A program made the position numbers and the translations under genes. Of a DNA stretch of 64,000 nucleotides, positions 42,987 through 51,878 are shown one piece after another (position 1 is the first letter of the stretch; each line of letters starts with the position of its first letter). Origin of the DNA: Streptomyces violaceoruber. Lineage in GTDB: Bacteria > Actinomycetota > Actinomycetes > Streptomycetales > Streptomycetaceae. The DNA lies in contig NZ_CP137734.1 in the NCBI RefSeq assembly GCF_033406955.1, forward strand, positions 7,068,001 to 7,132,000. The letters run 5' to 3'. Below the pieces are notes generated by a model. The model was not told the origin of the DNA and did no database searches. It saw only the letters and a program-made list of their open reading frames with translations.

Positions 42987-43592
42987 ATGCACGCATCTGT
43001 ACGAGTCCCTGGACGGAACGTGGCGGACCTCGACCTCCTGACCCAGTCCCTGGCGCGCAACGTCAAGCGCTGGCGCGGCGAACGCGGCTTCACCCTGGAG
43101 GCGCTGGCGGCGCGCGCCGGGGTCAGCCGCGGCATGCTCATCCAGATCGAGCAGGCCCGCACCAACCCCAGCCTCGGTACCGTCGTGAAGATCGGCGACG
43201 CCCTCGGCGTCAGCATCACCACCCTGCTCGACTGGGAACAGGGGCCCGCGGTCCGCGTCGTCCCCGCCGACGAGGCCGTCCGCCTCTGGCACACCGACGC
43301 CGGCAGCTTCAGCCGGCTGCTCGCCGGGGTGGAGGCGCCCGGCCCGCTGGAGATGTGGGAATGGCGGCTGATGCCGGGCGAGAGCAGCCTCTCCGACCCG
43401 CACCCCACCGGCACCGTCGAGCTGGTGCACGTCACCTCCGGTGAACTCGCCCTCACCGTCGACGGGGTGACCCACCGCGTGCCCACGGGCGCGAGCGCCT
43501 CCTTCGAGTCCGACACCCCGCACACGTACGGCAACGAGGGTGACGCGCCGATGGAGATGATCATGGCCGTCTCGGTGCCGCCCGTCCGCTGA
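42987..43592 (+). CDS. XRE-family regulator with cupin sensor domain
   Basis: 201 residues. N-terminal HTH: LTQSLARNVKRWRGERGFTL, then LAARAGVSRGMLIQIEQ and NPSLGTVVKIGDALGV. A cupin follows (about 125-195: GTVELVHVTSGELALTV, SFESDTPHTYGNEGD). Such regulators bind small metabolites and often control a neighbouring exporter, here the EamA gene. ATG 42987 has no ribosome site; GTG 43020 is an alternative. Confidence 0.88.
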   Translation: MHASVRVPGRNVADLDLLTQSLARNVKRWRGERGFTLEALAARAGVSRGMLIQIEQARTNPSLGTVVKIGDALGVSITTLLDWEQGPAVRVVPADEAVRLWHTDAGSFSRLLAGVEAPGPLEMWEWRLMPGESSLSDPHPTGTVELVHVTSGELALTVDGVTHRVPTGASASFESDTPHTYGNEGDAPMEMIMAVSVPPVR

Positions 43593-43635
43593 GACGGCCG
43601 CTCACCGGGGCTCAGGCGGTTGTTAGCGTGCCGCC

Positions 43636-44193
43636 ATGCACGCACCCATCGGGAACTTCGACAGCGCCGCGCCCGCCCCGGACCGCCTCGACGCACTGAC
43701 CCGCCCGGTCGCCGACGCCGTACGCCACTGGAGCGGCACCGTACCCGCCGACCAGATCCTCTACGTCGACACCGAACCGGACTGGGCCGACACCGCCACC
43801 TTCGTCGAGCACTACGGCCGTGAGCTGCTCGAACAGTCCGCCAACTGCGTGGTGGTCACCGGCAAGCGCGGCGGCGGCACGACGCTCGCCGCCTGCGTGG
43901 TCCTCTCCACCACCAGGGTCGACGTCAACGGCGTCGTGCGCCGTCGCCTCGGGGCGCGCAAGGCCTCCTTCGCGCCGATGGACACGGCCACCGGGGAGAC
44001 CGGCATGGAGTACGGCGGCATCACCCCGGTCGGCCTGCCCGCCGGGTGGCCCGTGCTGGTGGACTCGGCCGTCGTCGACCTGCCGTACGTCCTCGTCGGC
44101 AGCGGACGCAGGCGCGGCAAGCTGCTCGTGCCGGGCAAGGCCTTCGCGGAGCTGCCCGGCGCCGAGGTGCTGGAAGGACTGGGCGTCGCCTGA
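43636..44193 (+). CDS. YbaK/ProX-type aminoacyl-tRNA deacylase-like protein
   Basis: 185 residues. The YbaK signature appears as VVRRRLGARKASFAPMDTA and ETGMEYGGITPVGLP, with the central lysine and the glycine pocket. Members hydrolyse mischarged tRNA (for example Cys- or Ala-tRNAPro). Specificity cannot be read. TAGCGT just upstream suggests a leaderless promoter. Confidence 0.8.
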   Translation: MHAPIGNFDSAAPAPDRLDALTRPVADAVRHWSGTVPADQILYVDTEPDWADTATFVEHYGRELLEQSANCVVVTGKRGGGTTLAACVVLSTTRVDVNGVVRRRLGARKASFAPMDTATGETGMEYGGITPVGLPAGWPVLVDSAVVDLPYVLVGSGRRRGKLLVPGKAFAELPGAEVLEGLGVA

Positions 44194-44197
44194 CCCG

Positions 44198-45289
44198 TCA
44201 CGCGGGGGCGTGGTGGGCGAGCGCCAGGTGCGGATCCGCCTCGCCCGGGCACGGCGCCGGATCGGCGTGGACCAGGGCGGCGGAGAGCCGCGGCACCGCG
44301 TGCAGCAGGGCGTGTTCGGCCGCCACGGCGATGCGGTGGGCCTCGCGGACCGTCGCCTCGCCGTCCACCACCAGCGCCACCTCGGCGCGCAGCCGGTGCC
44401 CGATCCAGCGCAGGCGCAGCTCGCCCACCCCGCGCACGCCGGGGACCTCGCCCAGTACGCGTTCGGCCCGGTCCACCAGCGCCGGGTCGACGGCGTCCAT
44501 CAGCCGCCGGAACACCTCGCGCGCCGCGTCCCGCAGGACGAGCACGATCGCGGCCGTGATCGCCAGCCCCACGACCGGGTCGGCGAGCCGCCACCCCAGT
44601 GCCGCGCCGCCGGCGCCCAGCAGTACGGCCAGGGACGTGTACCCGTCCGTGCGGGCGTGCAGACCGTCGGCCACCAGCGCGGCGGAGCCGATCTCCCGGC
44701 CCACGCGGATCCGGTGGCGGGCCACCCACTCGTTGCCGGCGAAACCGGCCAGGGCGGCCACGGCCACCGCCGGGACGTGTGCGACCGGGCGCGGGTCGAG
44801 CAGCCGGTCGACCGCCGTCCACGCCGCGAAGACGGCGGACGCGGCGATGGTCAGCACGATCACGATGCCCGCCAGATCCTCCGCCCGCCCGTAGCCGTAG
44901 GTGAAACGCCGGGTCGCCGCGCGCCGGCCGAGGACGAAGGCGATGGCCAGGGGTACGGCGGTCAGCGCGTCCGCGGTGTTGTGCACCGTGTCCCCGAGCA
45001 GCGCCACCGATCCGGAGGCCACGACCACGGCCGCCTGTGCCAGCGCCGTCGCGCCGAGCACCGCCAGCGACACCCACAGCGCGCGCAGCCCGCGGGCCGA
45101 GGCCTCCAGGGCCGGGTCCAGCTTGTCGGCGCTCTCGTGGGAGTGGGGTGTGAGCCGGTGGGCGAGGAGGTGCGCGAACCGGCGCCACCGGGCCGCGGGG
45201 GAGCGGTCGCGGTGAGCGTGTGCGTCCTGTGAGCGATCGTGGTGGTCGCGATGGTGGTGAGCGTGATGGTGCCGGTGCGGGTCGCTCAT
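44198..45289 (-). CDS. Cation diffusion facilitator (zinc/cobalt-type) transporter
   Basis: 363 residues. The His-rich cytoplasmic N-terminus (HRHHHAHHHRDHHD) is followed by six membrane helices; transport-site residues are seen in GDTVHNTADAL (helix 2) and ADGLHARTDGYTSLAV (helix 5). The C-terminal dimer domain has PGVRGVGELRLRWIGHRL. It should export Zn or Co in exchange for protons. GGAAGGGG lies before ATG. It is divergent from an ArsR-type repressor. Confidence 0.9.
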   Translation of the reverse strand: MSDPHRHHHAHHHRDHHDRSQDAHAHRDRSPAARWRRFAHLLAHRLTPHSHESADKLDPALEASARGLRALWVSLAVLGATALAQAAVVVASGSVALLGDTVHNTADALTAVPLAIAFVLGRRAATRRFTYGYGRAEDLAGIVIVLTIAASAVFAAWTAVDRLLDPRPVAHVPAVAVAALAGFAGNEWVARHRIRVGREIGSAALVADGLHARTDGYTSLAVLLGAGGAALGWRLADPVVGLAITAAIVLVLRDAAREVFRRLMDAVDPALVDRAERVLGEVPGVRGVGELRLRWIGHRLRAEVALVVDGEATVREAHRIAVAAEHALLHAVPRLSAALVHADPAPCPGEADPHLALAHHAPA

Positions 45290-45388
45290 GGGTGCCCCTT
45301 CCGGTGCTCGGTGCTCGGTGCCGGGTGCCTTCCGGCGTCCGGTGTGTCGGTGCGACGGGTGGACGCGTGCCGTCCGTCCCGCCATTAT

Positions 45389-45404
45389 GTGCGTATGAGC
45401 GCAC
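45389..45404. promoter_or_regulatory. Dyad at the start of the ArsR gene
   Basis: GTGCG (45389-45393) and CGCAC (45400-45404) flank the ATG of the ArsR gene. Its position would allow autorepression; the arms are short, so this is tentative. Confidence 0.35.
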
Positions 45405-45754
45405 GCATGCACCTGTCACCTGCGGACGATGCGCACCCGCGCACACCGGGCGAGGAGCAGTTCGCCCTGGCCGCCGAGATCCTCGCGCTGCTCGGCGACC
45501 GCACCCGCCTGACCCTGCTGCACGCCCTGACCGGCGGCGAGGCCGACGTCACCACCCTCACCGAGGCCTGCGGGGCGGCCCGCCCGGCGGTCAGCCAGCA
45601 CCTGGCCCGGCTGCGCCTCGCGGGGCTGGTCGGCACCCGCAAGGAGGGGCGCCGGGTCGTGTACTCCCTGCGCGACGGACATCTGCGCCGCCTGGTCGAC
45701 GAGGCGCTGAACGTGGCCGACCACCGGCTCGGCGACCGGCCGCTCCACGACTGA
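45395..45754 (+). CDS. ArsR/SmtB-family metal-responsive repressor
   Basis: 119 residues. The winged helix is clear (LALLGDRTRLTLLHALTG, CGAARPAVSQHLARLRLAGL). The C-terminal helix DEALNVADHRLGDRPLHD has Asp and His spaced like the alpha-5 zinc site of CzrA/SmtB, while the alpha-3 CVC of arsenic sensors is absent. It probably controls the divergent efflux gene in response to Zn or Co (inference). Confidence 0.85.
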   Translation: MSARMHLSPADDAHPRTPGEEQFALAAEILALLGDRTRLTLLHALTGGEADVTTLTEACGAARPAVSQHLARLRLAGLVGTRKEGRRVVYSLRDGHLRRLVDEALNVADHRLGDRPLHD

Positions 45755-45783
45755 GCTACCTGCCGTCCCGGCTGCCCGGGAGC

Positions 45784-47007
45784 TCAGCCGGTCGTCCGCA
45801 CGCCGAGGTACCGCTCGGCGAACTCCGCCGCCGCGGCCGGTGAGGAGAACAGGCGCCGCAGCCGGGCCAGCGCGGCACCCGCGCGGTAGGGGTCCCCCGA
45901 CGCCGTGCCGTGGTACATCTCCGCGAGCCACTGGGAGAACTCCTGGTAGTCCCACACCCGGGCGAGACACGCGTCCGAGTAGCCGGCCAGTGCGGAGTCG
46001 TCACCCTTCGTCAGGGCCGCGACCAGCCCGTCGCCGAGCAGGAAGGCGTCGTGCAGGGCGAGGTTCAGCCCTTTGGCGGCGATGGGCGCGGTCAGGTGGG
46101 CCGCGTCCCCGGCCAGGAAGAGCCGCCCGAAGGCCATCGGCTCGACCACGTAACTGTGCATGTCGAGCACGCGCTTCTCGATCAGCCGCCCCTCCGTGAG
46201 CGGCGGTGCGCCCGCCGCGCCGAGCCGTTCCCGAAGCTCGGCCCAGACCCGCTCGTGCGGCCAGTTCTCCGGGGAGTCGCCCGGCGGACACTGGAGGTAG
46301 TAGCGGGTCACCTCGGGGCTGCGCGCCATGTGCCCGGCGAAGCCGCGCGGATGCATGCCGAACACCACGCAGTCCGAGGACGGCGGGGCCTCGGCCAGCA
46401 GCGCCAGCCAGCCGACGCCGTAGTCGTGACGGGCGAGGCGGACCCGCCCGGCGGGCAGCGACGCGCGGGTCACGCCGCGGGCACCGTCGCACCCCGCGAC
46501 GAAGTCCGCCTCCACGACCCGGCGTTCACCGGAATCGGGGCACACGTACGACACCGCCGGCCGGGCTGACCCGGTGCCGTGCAGACGCACGTCCCGGACA
46601 CCGAACCGGATCTCCCCGCCACGCACGTCCGCGTACTCCCGGACCAGGTCCGTCACCAGGAACTGCTGCGGATAGACGAAGTGGTGGCGCCCCGTCAGTC
46701 CGGTGTACCCGAAGCGGTACCGCTCCCCGGCGAACCGGAACTCGCACTCGGTGTGGGCCTGCGCCCGCTCCAGCAGGGTCCGTGCCAGTCCGCGCCGTGC
46801 CAGCCCGCGCACGGCCCACTCCTCGATGACACCCGCCCGCGGCCGGTGCTCGACGACTTCGCGGGTCGCGGTCTCCAGCACCAGACAGCCGACACCCGCC
46901 GCGCGCAGGATGCTGCCGACGGTCAGCCCGGCCGGACCCGCGCCCACCACGACGACTGAAATGCCTCGCGGCGCAGCGGAGTCGGGATGGCGGGAGGGTG
47001 CGGTCAC
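45784..47007 (-). CDS. FAD-dependent monooxygenase, 4-hydroxybenzoate 3-monooxygenase-like
   Basis: 407 residues from GTG 47007. GAGPAGLTVGSILRAAG is the FAD site; RPRAGVIEEWAVRGL and GLTGRHHFVYPQ parallel PobA-type hydroxylases; FVAGCDGARGVTRASL is the DG motif; LFLAGDAAHLTAPIAAKGLN the second FAD site. Aromatic hydroxylation using NADPH is expected. The neighbouring genes give no pathway context. No ribosome site; TAATGT upstream hints at leaderless expression. Exact substrate uncertain. Confidence 0.8.
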   Translation of the reverse strand: MTAPSRHPDSAAPRGISVVVVGAGPAGLTVGSILRAAGVGCLVLETATREVVEHRPRAGVIEEWAVRGLARRGLARTLLERAQAHTECEFRFAGERYRFGYTGLTGRHHFVYPQQFLVTDLVREYADVRGGEIRFGVRDVRLHGTGSARPAVSYVCPDSGERRVVEADFVAGCDGARGVTRASLPAGRVRLARHDYGVGWLALLAEAPPSSDCVVFGMHPRGFAGHMARSPEVTRYYLQCPPGDSPENWPHERVWAELRERLGAAGAPPLTEGRLIEKRVLDMHSYVVEPMAFGRLFLAGDAAHLTAPIAAKGLNLALHDAFLLGDGLVAALTKGDDSALAGYSDACLARVWDYQEFSQWLAEMYHGTASGDPYRAGAALARLRRLFSSPAAAAEFAERYLGVRTTG

Positions 47008-47168
47008 GCGGACATTATGTCGGCGGCGCACGGGCCACCGGAACGGTCGCGACGGCCCGCCCCGCGGGAAAACACCTGGCGGGCCCCGACCGGCGGGGCT
47101 ATGCTCCCCGCGATGACTACTCCTCCTGTCGGCAGATTGGGGGACCCGTCCGCGCAAGGTGAGTGCTG

Positions 47169-48575
47169 ATGGCCACTCACCTCGTGAACGGGGACTCCGA
47201 CTCCCGCCTTTCCTTCTGGCAGCGCGTGCGCGAGTTCGCCGTGCCGCCGTCCATGATCGAGACCGCGACCGCGCGCCGCCGTGCCGGGGACTGGGCGGGC
47301 GCGTGCGCCGCCGCGGCCGTCGACGTCGACCTCGACCTGCGCTCCGTGGCCCGCACCCACGGCCGCTCCCTCGCCTCCCGGCTCCGCACCGACCTGCGGC
47401 ACCTCGCTCCCGACCTGCTGCGCTGGCACATGCCGAGGATCGCCCCGGACGGACTCCTGCGCCCGGGCCTCACGCTCACCCTGGCCCGGTACGCCACCGA
47501 GGGCCGCGACGGCGTACGGCCGGTGCATCTCGTCGTCCGTACCCCGCCCGCCCGGGCGGACGGCGGTCAGCGCGTCAGCCTGGCCCTGTGGGACGGCTCG
47601 GGCACGGACGCCGGTCCCGCCCGGCACCCGCATCCCCGGCCGAGCAGGCGCTTCCGGCTCGACCTGCACCGTCACCTGTGGGACGCGCGCCGAACCGATG
47701 AGCTGCGCGTGCGCTCGGGCGCCGACCTGCCGCCGTCCGCCGACGGCCCGCCCGGCACCGCGGGCCCGTGGGGAGCGGTGCCGCCGGAGCTGCGCCGCGC
47801 CGTGGGCCGGTGGGAGGCCGAGGCACGGATCCTGCTCCGGGCCGAGGACACCGGCGGCGCGACGGTCGTCGTACGGGTCGGGTCCGGACAGCGGCTCGCC
47901 CTGGAACTGGACGCGGACGAACCCCCCTCGGCCACGGTGCCGCGCATCGTCGCGGTGCCCACCGGCGGTGCCGTCTCCGCGCTGCCGGTGCTCCCCGACG
48001 CGTCCACCTGGGTACTGCCCGACCTGGAACTGGTGCGCGCCGGTGCGATCGAGACCCATCGGCTGCACCCGCTGGTCGCCTCCGCACTGGTACCGGGCCA
48101 GGTGCCGGGTGCCCGGCACCGGACACCGGACCCGGTCGCGGGGCCGCGGGTGGTGGACTGCCGGGGAGCCATGCACCGGATCGGCCTCGTCGACGGGGTG
48201 CTGGCGGCGCTGGACCACGATCCGGCCGAGATCCGGCGGGAGGAACTGCTCGCCGCGCTGACCGGCACGCCGCTGCCCTGCTTCCAGGTCATCGACGAGG
48301 CACACCGGCGTCCGGAGTGCCTCCCCGACATCCGCGAACGCCTCAACCACGGGGACACCGCCGGTGCCCTCGCCGCCGTCGAGGCCCTGCTGGGACCCGC
48401 TGCCCGCCTGCGCGACGGAGACCTGCGGGACGACCTGGCGGCCGCCGCGCTGCGGCGGGTCGCCCACGGACTGTTCCGCGCGGGCCTCGACGAGCCCGCT
48501 CCGGGACGCGTCGCCCCGGACCCGCACCGGCCCCGCGAGGGCCGCTCCCGCCCGCGCCACGCGACGTTCGACTGA
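47169..48575 (+). CDS. Unknown 468-residue protein, first gene of the MoxR/vWA cassette
   Basis: 468 residues from ATG with AAGGTGAG upstream. It has no signal or membrane segment. Notable segments are LRTDLRHLAPDLLRWHMPRI, RWEAEARILLRAEDTGG and the helical EIRREELLAALTGTPLPC with HRRPECLPDIRERL. No known domain could be recognised. It precedes the MoxR ATPase by 97 bases on the same strand. In vWA-MoxR systems the third gene encodes a variable associated protein; whether this is such a component is inference. Confidence 0.7.
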   Translation: MATHLVNGDSDSRLSFWQRVREFAVPPSMIETATARRRAGDWAGACAAAAVDVDLDLRSVARTHGRSLASRLRTDLRHLAPDLLRWHMPRIAPDGLLRPGLTLTLARYATEGRDGVRPVHLVVRTPPARADGGQRVSLALWDGSGTDAGPARHPHPRPSRRFRLDLHRHLWDARRTDELRVRSGADLPPSADGPPGTAGPWGAVPPELRRAVGRWEAEARILLRAEDTGGATVVVRVGSGQRLALELDADEPPSATVPRIVAVPTGGAVSALPVLPDASTWVLPDLELVRAGAIETHRLHPLVASALVPGQVPGARHRTPDPVAGPRVVDCRGAMHRIGLVDGVLAALDHDPAEIRREELLAALTGTPLPCFQVIDEAHRRPECLPDIRERLNHGDTAGALAAVEALLGPAARLRDGDLRDDLAAAALRRVAHGLFRAGLDEPAPGRVAPDPHRPREGRSRPRHATFD

Positions 48576-48672
48576 CCCCGGGGACCGCGGACGCCCTGGC
48601 CGCACCGGCCCCTCCGCGCCGAACCCCTCCCACGACCGACTGCCCTCGCTACCGACCCCCAGGTGATGACAA

Positions 48673-49917
48673 ATGACGACATGTGCTCCCGCCGTTCCCG
48701 CCCAGCTCGACGTCGCCGGTGACCTGCTGGCGCTGCTGCGCGACACGACCACCGAACCCAGGCCCGACATCCAACTGGAGGCACTCACCCTGGCCGTGGC
48801 AGCCGACCTCCCCGTGCTGCTCTGGGGAGAGCCGGGGATCGGCAAGACCGCGGTCCTCACACAGCTCGCCACCGCCCTGGATCTCCCGCTCACCACCGTG
48901 ATCGCCAGCGTGCACGAGCCGTCCGACTTCTCCGGGCTGCCCGTCGTCGGCGACGACCCCGCCGAACAGGGCGTTCCGATGGCCCCGCCGGACTGGGCCG
49001 TGCGCCTGGTGCGGGCCGGCCGGGGGCTGCTGTTCCTCGACGAGCTGTCCACCGCGCCGCCCGCCGTACAGGCGGCGCTGCTCCGGCTCGTCCTGGAACG
49101 CCGGATCGGCGCGCTCCGGCTGCCGCCCGGCGTCAGGATCGTGGCCGCCGCCAACCCGCGGTCCTCGGCTGCCGACGGCTGGGAGCTGAGCCCGCCCCTG
49201 GCCAACCGGTTCGTCCATCTCCAGTGGACCCACGACCAGGGCGTCGTCGTACGGGGCCTCGGCGGCACCTGGCCGCGGGCTGCCCTGCCGAGCCTCGACC
49301 CGGGCGGGCTGGACGGAGCGGTGCGTTACGCGCGCCGCGCGGTGTGCGCGTTCCTCACCGCCCGCCCCGGCCTCGTGCACCGGCTGCCCAGTGGTGAGAC
49401 ACGCCGGGGCGGTGCCTGGCCGTCGCCCCGGAGCTGGGAGATGACCCTGTGCCTGATCGCCTTCGCGACCGCGGCCCGCTCGTCCAGGGAAGTACTCTCC
49501 CTGCTGGTGCGGGGGACGGTGGGGGACGGTCCCGGCCTCGAACTGATGGCGAGCCTGGACCGGATGGACCTCCCGGACCCGGAGACCCTGCTCGCCGACC
49601 CGGCGGGTGCCGTACTGCCCGAACGGGGAGACCTCCGGCAGGCCGTGCTGGACGGGGTGGTGGCCGCCGTGCGCAAACGGCCGGAGAAGTCCCGGTGGGA
49701 CTCGGCGTGGGCGCTGCTGGCCCGGGCGATGGAGACCGGCGCCCCGGACGTCGTGGTCGTGCCGGCGACGACCCTCGCCACGCTGCGGCAGCAGGACTGG
49801 GACATCCCTGCCTCGATCGAGCGGCTCGCCGGGGCCATGTCCCTCTCACGGCGCGCGGACCGCGCGGCCGACCGCGCGACGGCACGGCTCGCGGGTACCG
49901 CGAGGACGAGCGGATGA
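48673..49917 (+). CDS. MoxR-type AAA+ ATPase
   Basis: 414 residues. Walker A WGEPGIGKTAVL at about residues 52-63, Walker B GLLFLDELSTAPP, and sensor-1 IVAAANPRSS with the arginine-finger region LANRFVHLQW. MoxR ATPases work as chaperone-like remodellers together with vWA proteins. Middle gene of the cassette; its stop codon overlaps the start of the vWA gene (ATGA), which indicates coupled translation and fixed stoichiometry. Confidence 0.9.
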   Translation: MTTCAPAVPAQLDVAGDLLALLRDTTTEPRPDIQLEALTLAVAADLPVLLWGEPGIGKTAVLTQLATALDLPLTTVIASVHEPSDFSGLPVVGDDPAEQGVPMAPPDWAVRLVRAGRGLLFLDELSTAPPAVQAALLRLVLERRIGALRLPPGVRIVAAANPRSSAADGWELSPPLANRFVHLQWTHDQGVVVRGLGGTWPRAALPSLDPGGLDGAVRYARRAVCAFLTARPGLVHRLPSGETRRGGAWPSPRSWEMTLCLIAFATAARSSREVLSLLVRGTVGDGPGLELMASLDRMDLPDPETLLADPAGAVLPERGDLRQAVLDGVVAAVRKRPEKSRWDSAWALLARAMETGAPDVVVVPATTLATLRQQDWDIPASIERLAGAMSLSRRADRAADRATARLAGTARTSG

Positions 49918-50039
49918 AGCGGATGAAGCCGATGAGATCAGCGAAGCCGCCGAAGCCGATGAAGCCGATGAAGCCGCCGAAGCCGATGAAGCCGCTGAAC
50001 CCGACGAGGCAGATGAACCCGACGAAGCCGACGCCGAGC
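49914..50039. repeat. Codon-level Lys-Pro-Met repeat at the start of the vWA gene
   Basis: Units of AAGCCGATGAAGCCG recur with variants, encoding KPMKPMKPPKPMKP. Seven in-frame ATG codons occur in the first 35 codons. Confidence 0.8.
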
Positions 50040-51308
50040 CCGGTGACGGCCGAGCCCGACCGGGTACGGGTCGACCTCGACAAGCTCTTCGCCGCCCGGT
50101 TGCAGGCCGCCCGGGCCCGGCCCTATCTGGCGACGGCGCTGTTCGCCCTGCACGTCGTCCCGTCGCGCAGGGTGCCGACGATGGCCGTCGACCGGTACTG
50201 GCGGTGCTACGTCTCGCCCGTCTTCGTGGACCGCACGCCCGTGGAGGAACTGGCCGGGGTCTGGGTGCACGAGGTCTCGCACCTCCTGCGCGACCACCAC
50301 GGGCGCAGCGACCGGGTGGCCCGCGAGCGCGGGCTGACCGGCCCCTCGGAACGGCTGCGGATGAACATCGCCGCGGACTGCGAGATCAACGACGACGTGT
50401 TCGGCGACGGACTGGTCCGTCCGGAGGGCGTGGTCGATCCGGCGTTCCTGCAACTGCCCGAGGGGCAGCTCATGGAGGAGTACCTGAGTCTGTTCCGGCT
50501 CGGGCGGCTCACCGAGGGCCTGGCCTGGCTGGACTGCGGCAGCGGTGCCGACGGCCTCGACAGGGAGTGGGACCTCGGCCCGGACGGTGCGGACGGCCTC
50601 AGCGAGCAGGAACGGGACGCGGTGCGCTTCCGGGTGGCCCGCGGCATCAACGCCGCCCCGGGGAGCGCCCCGAAGGGCTGGCGGCGATGGGCGGAGAAGG
50701 TGTTCCATCCGCCGCAGCCCTGGCGTCAGCTGCTGGGAGCGGCGGTCCGTTCGGCGACCTCCTCGGGCGGCGCGGGCGAGGACTACACGTACGGCCGGCC
50801 GTCGCGCCGCTCGGCCGGAACACCCGCAGTGGTGCTGCCCAGCCTGCGGCGCAGACCGCCCCGGGTCGCCGTGGTCGTCGACACCTCCGGATCGGTCAGC
50901 GACGCCGAACTGGGCAGCGCCCTCCTGGAGGTCGCGGCGATCGCCCGTGCCGTCGGCGGCCGACGCGACCTGGTCAGCGTGGTGCCCTGCGACGCGGCGG
51001 CCCGCCTCGCGCACTCGCTGTGCCGGGAGGAGGGGATCGAGCTGGTGGGCGGCGGCGGCACGGACCTGCGCACCGGCTTCGCCAAGGCACTCGGGGCACG
51101 CCCCGCGCCGGACGCCGTCGTGGTGCTGACCGACGGGCAGACGCCCTGGCCGGACACGCGGCCGGCGTGCCGGACGGTGGTGGGCCTGTTCCCCCGGGAG
51201 CGGACCGGCGGCTCCTGGAACGAGGACGACCCCGAGTACGTCCCCGACGCACCACCCGACTGGGCCCGCGTGGTGGTCATCCAGTCGGGTCCGGACGCCG
51301 GCCGGTGA
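49914..51308 (+). CDS. vWA protein with metallopeptidase-like (DUF2201-type) N-terminal domain
   Basis: 464 residues. After a Lys/Pro/Met-repeat tail (1-45), the N-terminal domain contains VWVHEVSHLLRDHHGRSDR, an HEXXH zinc motif, and NIAADCEINDD downstream, as in DUF2201 putative metallopeptidases. The C-terminal vWA-like domain has VAVVVDTSGSVSDAE, a MIDAS-type DxSxS (DTSGSVS), then GGGTDLRTGF and VVLTDGQTPWPD. Such proteins pair with MoxR ATPases. The true start could be one of several in-frame ATGs within the repeat; the coupled ATG 49914 was kept. Confidence 0.88.
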   Translation: MKRMKPMRSAKPPKPMKPMKPPKPMKPLNPTRQMNPTKPTPSPVTAEPDRVRVDLDKLFAARLQAARARPYLATALFALHVVPSRRVPTMAVDRYWRCYVSPVFVDRTPVEELAGVWVHEVSHLLRDHHGRSDRVARERGLTGPSERLRMNIAADCEINDDVFGDGLVRPEGVVDPAFLQLPEGQLMEEYLSLFRLGRLTEGLAWLDCGSGADGLDREWDLGPDGADGLSEQERDAVRFRVARGINAAPGSAPKGWRRWAEKVFHPPQPWRQLLGAAVRSATSSGGAGEDYTYGRPSRRSAGTPAVVLPSLRRRPPRVAVVVDTSGSVSDAELGSALLEVAAIARAVGGRRDLVSVVPCDAAARLAHSLCREEGIELVGGGGTDLRTGFAKALGARPAPDAVVVLTDGQTPWPDTRPACRTVVGLFPRERTGGSWNEDDPEYVPDAPPDWARVVVIQSGPDAGR

Positions 51309-51320
51309 GCCCCGGCGCGC

Positions 51321-51728
51321 TCAGCCCAGCCGCGGGATCTCGATCGCCGGGCACCGGTCCATCACCATGGCAAGGCCCGCGTCCCGGGTCCGCCCGTACG
51401 CCGCCTCGTCGACCACACCGAGCTGGAACCAGACCGCCCGGGCGCCCTTGGCGACCGCCTCGTCGGCGACCGCTCCGGCCAGGTCGCTGTTGACGAAGAC
51501 GTCGACGACGTCCACGTCGAACGGGATCTCCGCGAGCGACGCGTATCCCTGCTCCCCGTGCACCGACTCCGCCTTGGGGTGTACGGGGACGACGCGCTTG
51601 CCGAAGCGCTGCAGCACCTCGGCCACGCCGTACGCCGCGCGCTGCCGGTTGTTCGACAGGCCGACCACGGCCCAGGTGTCGCCCAGCTCGGTGAGGATCT
51701 TGCGGACGGTTGCCTCGTCGCCGTACAC
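51321..51728 (-). CDS. CoA-binding Rossmann-fold protein (YccU-like)
   Basis: 135 residues from GTG 51728 with GAGGAGG upstream. The CoA_binding pattern is seen in TWAVVGLSNNRQRAAYGVAE, RVVPVHPKAESVHGEQGYAS and DVDVVDVFVNSDLAGAV, closing with KGARAVWFQLGV. These small proteins match the CoA site of succinyl-CoA synthetase; their role is not settled. Converges on the vWA gene. Confidence 0.85.
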   Translation of the reverse strand: MYGDEATVRKILTELGDTWAVVGLSNNRQRAAYGVAEVLQRFGKRVVPVHPKAESVHGEQGYASLAEIPFDVDVVDVFVNSDLAGAVADEAVAKGARAVWFQLGVVDEAAYGRTRDAGLAMVMDRCPAIEIPRLG

Positions 51729-51878
51729 CGGCGGCCTCCTCGTGCTCCCGGGCGGCCCGCGGGTCGGGCCACCCGTTCGGCACAACGGACGGCGACGTGC
51801 CGGGATTCCCCCACGGCCGGAGGGGTGCGGCGAGCGCGCCCCTGTGCGCCACCGCGTCGCCGCGCCTACGCTCGCCTC

